DNA of 5,174 bases from Accumulibacter sp. (GTDB lineage Bacteria > Pseudomonadota > Gammaproteobacteria > Burkholderiales > Rhodocyclaceae): positions 1-5,174 of the forward strand of contig DPSD01000528.1 of the NCBI GenBank assembly GCA_003538495.1. The letters run 5' to 3'. The translations under genes were made by a program, and so were the position numbers. The notes under the pieces were generated by a model, which worked only from the letters and a program-made list of their open reading frames with translations, was not told the origin of the DNA and ran no database searches. Shown piece by piece: positions 1-5,174 of this stretch. Within the stretch, counting starts at the first letter, position 1. The number at the start of each line of letters is the position of its first letter.

Positions 1-99
1 GTTGCCCGCCGTCGAGAACTCGATGCGGGCGCTGGCGCTGAGAAATTGCCCGACCTGCTCGATCGTGCGAAGCTGGGTTTCGTTCATGTTGATCACCAT
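1..99 (-). CDS. Insertion-sequence transposase/integrase N-terminus (partial, runs off left edge)
   Basis: The minus strand is open from the left edge. Its most gene-like part begins at ATG 99-97 or ATG 87-85 and reads MNETQLRTIEQVGQFLSAS, then continues past the edge. From memory, this opening resembles the N-terminus of a group of DDE/rve integrase-type IS transposases common in Betaproteobacteria, in which a short MNE-type leader precedes a helix-turn-helix region. Only about 33 codons are visible, so no catalytic residue can be checked. The start is uncertain. A strong Shine-Dalgarno-like AAGGAGGA (128-121) lies about 21 nt before ATG 99, too far for normal use, and the same frame stays open back to an ATG at 390. 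The gene points away from the Wadjet operon. The family call rests on this short motif alone. Confidence 0.45.
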   Translation of the reverse strand, partial: MVINMNETQLRTIEQVGQFLSASARIEFSTAGN

Positions 100-120
100 C
101 GTCAGGATGATCGACCCGTT

Positions 121-128
121 TCCTCCTT
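121..128 (-). promoter_or_regulatory. Shine-Dalgarno-like AAGGAGGA upstream of transposase start
   Basis: The minus strand reads AAGGAGGA here, close to a perfect anti-16S match. It precedes the candidate ATG at 99 by about 21 nt, longer than the usual 5-10 nt. It may be the real site with an unusual start codon downstream (the codons between it and ATG 99 include CTG and ATC), or it may be coincidental. Confidence 0.35.
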
Positions 129-151
129 CGCCCGCATCTTCTTTCAGGCTC

Positions 152-203
152 ATACCACGGTGGACAAGGCTCGGAGCCGACCGGTCGCTGTGACCCGTGG
201 TAT
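152..203. repeat. 9-bp perfect inverted repeat with 34-nt spacer
   Basis: ATACCACGG at 152-160 is the exact reverse complement of CCGTGGTAT at 195-203. The interval holds a second, 10-bp palindrome, CGACCGGTCG at 178-187, and a small GGCT/AGCC stem at 168-178. The repeat lies upstream of the minus-strand transposase start, where IS ends and transposase promoters usually sit. It could therefore be a regulator site or part of an element end. No AT-rich tract follows it, so it does not look like a rho-independent terminator. Confidence 0.4.
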
Positions 204-303
204 CCTGCGCCTCGCTACAAAGCTTGCTGGGGGCAGCGTCGAAGATCGCGGAGCAGTCGGGTTCGCAGCGGAGCGGCAGACGGACCTGTTGCCAGGATTC
301 TGA

Positions 304-448
304 AGGATTTCGGCCACTTTCCACGAAGATGGCCTGACGCGGGTAGTCGTCCACATCTCGCAAGGGATCGAGCCTGAAACTTCGGATCATCTCTGCGCGC
401 GAGGTCGATCTAGACGAGCTCCGCGATTATGGGCATACGCCGCGGTAG
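304..448 (+). pseudogene. Remnant of a BrnT-type toxin gene (3' end, frameshifted)
   Basis: Two pieces of plus-strand translation resemble the C-terminal half of BrnT-family ribonuclease toxins, but they lie in different frames. The first, after a TGA at 301-303, reads ATFHEDGLTRVVVHIS and continues to about 381; a V-V-V-H-T-type strand is typical of BrnT. The second reads LRIISARE, resembling the conserved RIISAR motif, from about 380 to a TAG at 446-448. A shift near 378-383 would join them. The stop lies 25 nt before the antitoxin-like gene, as expected for toxin-then-antitoxin order. The N-terminal half of a BrnT protein is not recognisable upstream, where the IS-like sequence lies. What is left would not make a working toxin. 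The assignment rests on motif memory; chance resemblance is possible. Confidence 0.42.
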
Positions 449-461
449 CGGTGCACTTCGC

Positions 462-469
462 GAGGGTGA
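462..469 (+). promoter_or_regulatory. Ribosome binding site of antitoxin-like gene
   Basis: GAGGGTGA lies 4 nt before ATG 474, with its GAGGG core 7 nt away. It supports ATG 474 over the in-frame ATG at 429, which would add 15 residues of arginine/glycine-rich sequence and lacks a comparable site. Confidence 0.55.
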
Positions 470-473
470 CGCG

Positions 474-674
474 ATGAAGGATCGCGACGATTTCAGCAAG
501 GGCGTGCGCGGCAAGTTCTACGCGCCCGACGCGGTCTTCCGCTGGCCGGATTGCCTCGATGAGCCGGTGGAGCGCTATCTCGCCGCCAAGGCCGACGCCA
601 AAGGCGTCGACTTGTCCTTCCTGGTCAATGATTTGCTGAAGTGCAAGATCGAAATTGTCGAGGCGGTCAGGTAG
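474..674 (+). CDS. Small BrnA/CopG-like antitoxin-type protein (orphan)
   Basis: This encodes a 66-residue protein beginning MKDRDDFSKGVRGKFY. The D-F-S-K-G-x-R-G-K-F-Y opening, a following P-D-A segment, and a predicted helix pair ending LVNDLLK are features I associate with a widespread family of small BrnA/CopG-type (ribbon-helix-helix-like) antitoxins. Such proteins bind a partner toxin and usually repress their own promoter. The start at 474 fits the family opening and has a ribosome binding site. The expected partner, immediately upstream, appears only as a broken BrnT-like remnant, so this looks like an orphan antitoxin. Some positions look unusual to me: W-P-D-C where family members usually read L-P-x-Y, and LLKCKIE where a charged R/K-D pair is common. 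These may be early decay. The gene reads towards jetB but is separated from it by 178 nt. Confidence 0.65.
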   Translation: MKDRDDFSKGVRGKFYAPDAVFRWPDCLDEPVERYLAAKADAKGVDLSFLVNDLLKCKIEIVEAVR

Positions 675-852
675 CCCAGTTCGTCGGTCGACAAGACCTC
701 GCCTGGCGTATATGGCGGCCCGTCTGGCACTCGCCGACGACAGCCTGGCGACCCGAATCGACCAGCAGGTGAACGCGCTGCGTGCGGCCGGACGCGCAGC
801 AGTACGCAAGGCCGGCGTGGCTGTCGCCGGCGATGTTCGTGAGGAAAGAATA
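675..852 (+). other. Unassigned gap before jetB, open in frame with jetB
   Basis: No gene is recognised here. The jetB frame stays open back through the gap (ATG at 709-711 and 655-657), so a longer JetB of up to 286 aa is formally possible. The extra segment is alanine/arginine-rich (ALADDSLATRIDQQVNALRA) and matches nothing I know from DUF4194 proteins or from the C-terminus of JetA (DUF3375). Another frame ends in a TAG at 851-853 that overlaps the jetB GTG by one base, the arrangement expected at the end of a coupled upstream gene, but that frame is open only from 773. No clear promoter or terminator is visible. Confidence 0.4.
841..848 (+). promoter_or_regulatory. Ribosome binding site deciding the jetB GTG start
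   Basis: GAGGAAAG lies 4 nt before GTG 853-855, a good Shine-Dalgarno at workable spacing. It is the main reason for choosing GTG 853 over the upstream in-frame ATG codons at 709 and 655, which have no comparable site. Confidence 0.6.
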
Positions 853-1515
853 GTGGCAGCAGAAGACTTGGAAGCACTGCTTGGCCTTGAGGCACCGGCG
901 GGTTCGGCGGCGTCCAGCCCCGACCTGTCGGCGCTGGTCATTCCGTTGCTCAAGGGAGTCCTCTATCAGGAGACCGACGCCGGCCTGTGGAACGCGCTGC
1001 TCAATCTGCAGGCGCGGGTGCGTGACTACGTGCTGGTGCTGGACCTCGAACTGGTGCTCGACGAGGCTGAAGGCTATGCCTTCCTGCGCTCGCGTCCCGA
1101 AGTCAATGAGGCCGTGGCAGCCCGCTTGCCGCGACTGGTTGCCAGGCGTCCCCTGTCTTTTCCAGTCAGCCTGCTGCTGGCGCTGCTGCGCAAGAAGCTG
1201 GCCGAGTTCGACGCCGGCGGCGGCGATACCCGGCTGGTGCTGTCGCGCGATGAGGTCGTCGAGCTGATGCGCGTCTTTTTGCGCGAAGGCAGCAACGAGG
1301 CCCGGCTGATCGACCAGATCGACTTCTATCTCGGCAAGGTCGTCGAACTTGGCTTCGTGCGCCGCCTGAAGGTACAGCCCGGGCAGATGGCGATGGTCGA
1401 GGTTCGGCGAATCCTCAAGTCGTTCGTGGACGCGCAGTGGCTGGCCGAATTCGATCAGCGGCTGCAGGCCTACCGTTCGCAGCTCGCCGGGCAAGGGCAA
1501 GCAGCCGATGAATGA
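853..1515 (+). CDS. jetB: Wadjet subunit JetB (DUF4194, KITE/MksE-like)
   Basis: This 220-residue protein is the KITE-type (tandem winged-helix) subunit of a Wadjet SMC complex. In characterised systems a JetB dimer binds the kleisin JetA and helps the JetC ATPase engage DNA. After a variable leader of about 23 residues, the DUF4194-type domain runs from about residue 24 to 205. Recognisable segments are [36 protein letters not shown] followed by YAFLR, then [19 protein letters not shown], and a C-terminal winged-helix stretch around [20 protein letters not shown]. The family pattern, the length and the position directly ahead of an SMC-type gene all agree. Its stop overlaps the jetC start by 8 nt, implying translational coupling. 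The GTG start is supported by GAGGAAAG; a longer N-terminus cannot be excluded. The normal upstream partner jetA is absent. Confidence 0.88.
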   Translation: MAAEDLEALLGLEAPAGSAASSPDLSALVIPLLKGVLYQETDAGLWNALLNLQARVRDYVLVLDLELVLDEAEGYAFLRSRPEVNEAVAARLPRLVARRPLSFPVSLLLALLRKKLAEFDAGGGDTRLVLSRDEVVELMRVFLREGSNEARLIDQIDFYLGKVVELGFVRRLKVQPGQMAMVEVRRILKSFVDAQWLAEFDQRLQAYRSQLAGQGQAADE

Positions 1516-4500
1516 CGCGCAGAGCCTCGGGCTCGATTTCGTCGCCGACGACACGCTTTCTGGTTTCCGGCTGCAGCGCCTGGAAGTGTTCAACTGGGGC
1601 ACTTTCGACGGCCGGGTGTGGACGCTCAGCCCTGGCGGGCAGAACTCGTTGCTGACCGGCGACATCGGTTCGGGCAAGTCGACGCTGGTCGATGCGGTGA
1701 CGACGCTGCTGGTGCCGGCGCAGCGCATCGCCTACAACAAGGCGGCCGGTGCCGATAGCCGCGAGCGGACGCTGCGCTCCTACGTCCTCGGGCACTACAA
1801 GTCGGAGCGCAATGAGGTCAGCGGCACGGCTCGGCCGGTAGCGCTGCGCGACCACAACAACTACTCGGTGATCCTCGGTGTCTTTCATAACACCGGCTAC
1901 GACCAGACGGTGACCCTGGCGCAGGTGTTCTGGATCAAGGACGCGCAGGGGCAGCCGGCGCGCTTCTTCGTCGCCGCCGAGCGCGACCTGTCGATCGCCG
2001 CCGACTTCGCGAACTTCGGGTCGGACATCAGCGCCCTGCGCAAGCGGCTGCGGCGGCCCCTGGCCGAAATTTTCGACAGCTTCCCGCCATACGGCGCCTG
2101 GTTTCGGCGCCGCTTCGGGATCGACAACGAACAGGCGCTCGACCTCTTCCATCAGACCGTGTCGATGAAATCTGTCGGCAACCTGACCGACTTCGTGCGC
2201 AGCCACATGCTCGAGCCCTTCGACGTCGCGCCACGGATTGCGGCGCTGATCGGCCACTTCGACGACCTCAATCGGGCGCACGAAGCGGTCCTCAAGGCCA
2301 AGCGACAGGTGGCGCTGCTCGCGCCGCTGGTCGCAGACGGCGAGCAGCACGCCGCGCTGGTAGCGAAGATCGACGAGCTGCGCCTTTGCCGCGAGGCGCT
2401 CAAGGCCTACTTCGCCGGCCTCAAGCTCGGGCTGCTCGACAAGCGCCTCTCCGGCCTTGCCGAAGACTGGCGGCGGCACGACGCGCAGCTCAAGCGCATC
2501 GATGAGCAACGGCTTGCGCAGCGCGCCGAAGAGGGCGAGTTGAAGCGCAGCATCGCCGAGAACGGCGGTGACCGGCTCGAGCGCCTGACCGCCGAGATTC
2601 GCCGGCTGGAGCTGGAGCGCCAGGCACGGGCGCGCAAGGCACAGCGCCATGGCGGGCTGCTTGGCCTGGTTGGTGAAAAGGCCGCGTCTGACGAAGCCGA
2701 TTTTCTCGATCAACGGCAGCGCTTCGCGGCGCTGGCCGAAGTCACGCGCGAGCGCGAAGCGAGCCTGCAGAACGACCTCACCGAACTCGGCGTCAGCCTG
2801 CGCCAGGGCAAGCAGGAGCACGACGAACTGTCGGCCGAGATCGACAGCCTCAAGGCCCGCCGCAGCAACCTCCCGGCCGCGCAGGTGGCGATGCGCAGCG
2901 CGCTGTGCCAGGCGCTCGATCTCGCGGAAGAGGCGATGCCATTTGCCGGCGAACTGCTGCAGGTGCGCGACGACGAACGCGACTGGGAAGGCGCCGGTGA
3001 ACGCCTGCTGCGCAACTTCGGCCTGTCGCTGCTGGTTCCGGACGAGGATTACACGGCGGTCGCCGAATGGGTCGATCGCACGCATCTGCGCGGGCGACTG
3101 GTCTATTTCCGCGTCCGCAGGGCGTTACGCGGCGATCTGCCCAGCCTGCACCGCGACTCGCTGGTGCGCAAGCTCGCCGTCAAGCCCGACTCGCCGTACT
3201 ACGACTGGCTCGAACGCGAGCTGGCGAACCGTTTCGACGTCGCGTGTTGCGTCACGCACGAGCAGTTCCGCCGCGAGACGAAAGCCATTACCCATGCCGG
3301 TCAGATCAAGGCGCCCGGCGAACGGCACGAGAAAGACGACCGCCACCGCCTCGACGACCGCAGTCGCTACGTGCTCGGCTGGAGCAACGCCGCCAAGATC
3401 GGCGCCCTTGAAGCGAATGCCAGGCAACTCGAAGCGCGGCTCGGCGAACTGGGCAGTCGCATCGGCAAGATCCTGGGCGACCAGAGTGCGCTCAAGGAGC
3501 GCCTGATCGCGCTGTCGAAACTCGGCGAGTACGCCGACTTCAGCGAACTCGACTGGCAATCGCTGGCGACCGAGGTGGCCCGGCTGCAAGACGAGAAGCG
3601 GCTGCTGGAAGCGACGTCGGACGTCCTGCAGAGTCTGGCTGCGCGCCTGGCCCGCCTGCAGGGCGAGATCACCGAAACCGACGCCGCGCTCGCCGCCAAG
3701 ACGCGCGAGCTGGGCGCGACGCAGGCCAAACGCGAAGCCGCCGAGGCCTTGCGCAGCGACACCCTGTCGCTGGTCGCCGACAACGCGGTGGCCGAGCCGC
3801 AGCCGAGCACCTTCTTCGAGCGCCTTGACGCGATGCGCCACGAAGCACTCGGCGAGCACCAGCTGAGCGTCGAATCCTGCGAGAACCGCGAGCGCGAAAT
3901 GCGCGACTGGCTGCAGAGCCGCATCGACAAGGAGGATCAGAAACTCAAGCGCTTGCGCGACAAGATCATCGACGCCATGGGTTCGTACCGCAGCGCGTTT
4001 CCACTCGACACGCAGGAAGTCGATGTCGCCATCGAGGCCGTCGGCGAATACCGGACGATGCTCGACAAGTTGCGGAGCGACGACCTGCCGCGCTTCGAAT
4101 TGCGCTTCAAGAAGCTGCTCAATGAGAACGCGATCAACGAGGTCGCCAACTTCAGCGCGCAACTGGCCATGTGGCGCGAGACGATCAAGGATCGCATCGC
4201 GCACATCAACGCCTCGCTGACGCAGATCGACTACAACCCCGGCCGCTATATCACGGTCGAAGCCCAGGCCACGCCAGACGCCGATGTCCGTGATTTCCAG
4301 GGCGAGCTGCGCGCCTGCAACGAAGGCAGTATCACCGGCTCGGACGACGCCCAGTATTCGGAAGCCAAGTTCCTGCAGGTCAAGCAGATCATCGAACGCC
4401 TGCGCGGTCGCGAGGGCCTCTCCGAGCAGGACCGCCGCTGGACGGCCAAGGTCACCGACGTCCGCTACTGGTTCGTTTTTGCCGCCAGCGAGCGCTGGCG

Positions 4501-4888
4501 CGAGGACCACAGCGAGCACGAGCACTACTCCGATTCGGGCGGCAAATCGGGTGGCCAGAAGGAGAAACTGGCCTACACCGTCCTGGCGGCGAGCCTGGCG
4601 TACCAGTTCGGCCTCGAATGGGGCGCGGTGCGCTCGCGCTCGTTCCGCTTCGTGGTCATCGACGAGGCTTTCGGCCGCGGCTCGGACGAGTCGGCGCAAT
4701 ACGGCCTGCGGCTGTTCGCGCAGCTCAACCTGCAACTGCTGATCGTCACCCCGCTGCAGAAAATCCACATCATCGAGCCCTTCGTCGCCAGCGTCGGCTT
4801 CGTTCATAACGAAGCAGGCCGCACATCGAAACTGCGCAACCTGTCGATCGAGGAGTACCGCGCCGAAAAGGCGAGGGTGGCCGGGTGA
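1508..4888 (+). CDS. jetC: Wadjet SMC-like ATPase JetC (MksB-like)
   Basis: This 1126-residue SMC-family ATPase is the motor of Wadjet. JetC dimers are closed by JetA and JetB, and in known systems they extrude DNA loops and present small circular DNA to JetD. An N-terminal head opens with [20 protein letters not shown] and carries Walker [10 protein letters not shown] at residues 51-59. Charged, Leu/Glu/Arg/Ala-rich coiled coils follow from about 260 to 470. A central hinge-like domain (about 480-630) contains [34 protein letters not shown] and [10 protein letters not shown], segments typical of JetC-type proteins. A second coiled-coil arm spans about 630-890. The C-terminal head has the ABC signature SGGKSGGQ at 1010-1017 and Walker B FVVIDEAF with D1052-E1053, then a GRGSDES D-loop. 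All ATPase motifs look intact, with no internal stop or frameshift. It overlaps jetB by 8 nt and jetD by 4 nt. SbcC, RecN and MukB are less likely given the neighbours and central motifs. Confidence 0.93.
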   Translation: MNDAQSLGLDFVADDTLSGFRLQRLEVFNWGTFDGRVWTLSPGGQNSLLTGDIGSGKSTLVDAVTTLLVPAQRIAYNKAAGADSRERTLRSYVLGHYKSERNEVSGTARPVALRDHNNYSVILGVFHNTGYDQTVTLAQVFWIKDAQGQPARFFVAAERDLSIAADFANFGSDISALRKRLRRPLAEIFDSFPPYGAWFRRRFGIDNEQALDLFHQTVSMKSVGNLTDFVRSHMLEPFDVAPRIAALIGHFDDLNRAHEAVLKAKRQVALLAPLVADGEQHAALVAKIDELRLCREALKAYFAGLKLGLLDKRLSGLAEDWRRHDAQLKRIDEQRLAQRAEEGELKRSIAENGGDRLERLTAEIRRLELERQARARKAQRHGGLLGLVGEKAASDEADFLDQRQRFAALAEVTREREASLQNDLTELGVSLRQGKQEHDELSAEIDSLKARRSNLPAAQVAMRSALCQALDLAEEAMPFAGELLQVRDDERDWEGAGERLLRNFGLSLLVPDEDYTAVAEWVDRTHLRGRLVYFRVRRALRGDLPSLHRDSLVRKLAVKPDSPYYDWLERELANRFDVACCVTHEQFRRETKAITHAGQIKAPGERHEKDDRHRLDDRSRYVLGWSNAAKIGALEANARQLEARLGELGSRIGKILGDQSALKERLIALSKLGEYADFSELDWQSLATEVARLQDEKRLLEATSDVLQSLAARLARLQGEITETDAALAAKTRELGATQAKREAAEALRSDTLSLVADNAVAEPQPSTFFERLDAMRHEALGEHQLSVESCENREREMRDWLQSRIDKEDQKLKRLRDKIIDAMGSYRSAFPLDTQEVDVAIEAVGEYRTMLDKLRSDDLPRFELRFKKLLNENAINEVANFSAQLAMWRETIKDRIAHINASLTQIDYNPGRYITVEAQATPDADVRDFQGELRACNEGSITGSDDAQYSEAKFLQVKQIIERLRGREGLSEQDRRWTAKVTDVRYWFVFAASERWREDHSEHEHYSDSGGKSGGQKEKLAYTVLAASLAYQFGLEWGAVRSRSFRFVVIDEAFGRGSDESAQYGLRLFAQLNLQLLIVTPLQKIHIIEPFVASVGFVHNEAGRTSKLRNLSIEEYRAEKARVAG

Positions 4889-5174
4889 GCTGGACGCGGC
4901 CGGCGCAGCTGCGGGCGCAGGTGCAGAAATTGTGGGACCGCGGCGAGCTGCTGGCGAGCGTGGTCAGCGGCGAGCCGCTGTTTCCGCGGCGGCTCGTCCT
5001 CAAGGGCCCGACTTCGGCGGAGATGGCCGAGCGTTTCGACGCCGTCCGCGCCTGGGTCGCCGAGCTGCGGACGATGCCGCACTGCCGGGTCGAAATGCGC
5101 GACTTTCGGCACCGGGTATTCGGCGCCAACGCCGTCCCGCACGAGGCATGGGTCGACAGCCTCGACGAGGCGCT
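4885..5174 (+). CDS. jetD: Wadjet nuclease subunit JetD (N-terminal part, runs off right edge)
   Basis: The frame begins at GTG 4885, inside the jetC stop (GTGA, 4-nt overlap), and is open for 96 codons to the window end. The protein starts [20 protein letters not shown] and continues with [31 protein letters not shown] and WVDSLDEA. This matches the N-terminal DUF3322-type domain of JetD/MksG as I know it. In complete proteins of about 380-400 residues, a C-terminal DUF2220/Toprim-like domain follows and performs metal-dependent cleavage of circular DNA; none of that catalytic part is inside the window. The GTG start is supported by translational coupling to jetC, with GAGGGTGG at 4872-4879 as a plausible ribosome binding site 5 nt upstream. 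Confidence 0.87.
   Translation, partial: MSWTRPAQLRAQVQKLWDRGELLASVVSGEPLFPRRLVLKGPTSAEMAERFDAVRAWVAELRTMPHCRVEMRDFRHRVFGANAVPHEAWVDSLDEA

Noticed and set aside
429..473. Upstream ATG at 429 for the antitoxin-like gene
   Set aside because: The 15 extra residues do not fit the family opening, and the ribosome binding site is placed for ATG 474.
680..700. Possible terminator after the antitoxin gene (GGTC/GACC stem)
   Set aside because: The stem is only 4 bp with no T-tract, so it is not credible as a rho-independent terminator.
387..953. Minus-strand open frame of 188 codons across the antitoxin and gap
   Set aside because: It runs antisense to the antitoxin-like gene and the jetB start, is Ala/Arg/Ser-rich, and has no known domain or ribosome binding site support.
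1415..3085. Long minus-strand open frame (556 codons) opposite jetB/jetC
   Set aside because: It is antisense to a well-supported SMC ATPase, has a composition rich in R, A, V, Q and L typical of mirrored GC-rich codons, and shows no recognisable domain.
3125..4807. Long minus-strand open frame (560 codons) opposite the second half of jetC
   Set aside because: Same reason: an antisense shadow produced by strong third-position G/C bias; no motif seen.
1508..4888. JetC as SbcC, RecN or MukB
   Set aside because: The Walker and signature motifs are shared by all these ATPases, but the adjacent DUF4194-type and DUF3322-type genes and the [15 protein letters not shown] central segment point to Wadjet/MksB.

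Overview
The window is GC-rich DNA with strong G/C bias at third codon positions, tightly overlapping genes and GTG starts. This fits a Gram-negative, probably beta- or gammaproteobacterial chromosome. That placement is inferred from style only; no taxonomic marker is present. The right five-sixths is most of a Wadjet (JetABCD, equivalent to MksBEFG/EptABCD) plasmid-defence operon. The left sixth is a scarred accessory region.

Left region (1-852). A minus-strand reading frame runs off the left edge and looks like the N-terminus of a DDE/rve-type insertion-sequence transposase. Next, on the plus strand, comes what looks like the broken C-terminal end of a BrnT-type toxin gene (about 304-448), with its two conserved pieces in different frames. 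It is followed by a small intact BrnA/CopG-like antitoxin gene (474-674). The stretch 675-852 has no gene I can name, although it stays open in frame with jetB.

Wadjet region (853-5174). jetB (KITE/MksE-like, DUF4194 type) starts at a GTG behind a good Shine-Dalgarno. It overlaps jetC (SMC/MksB-like ATPase, 1126 aa) by 8 nt, and jetC overlaps jetD (nuclease subunit, cut off by the right edge) by 4 nt. This is one translationally coupled transcription unit. In characterised systems JetC dimers, closed by the kleisin JetA and bound by JetB, extrude DNA loops, and the Toprim-type nuclease JetD cuts small circular DNA such as plasmids.

The main oddity is that jetA, which normally sits immediately upstream of jetB, is not there. 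The 852 bases in front of jetB hold transposase, toxin-antitoxin and unassigned sequence instead. Either jetA has been displaced or lost, or it lies outside the window.
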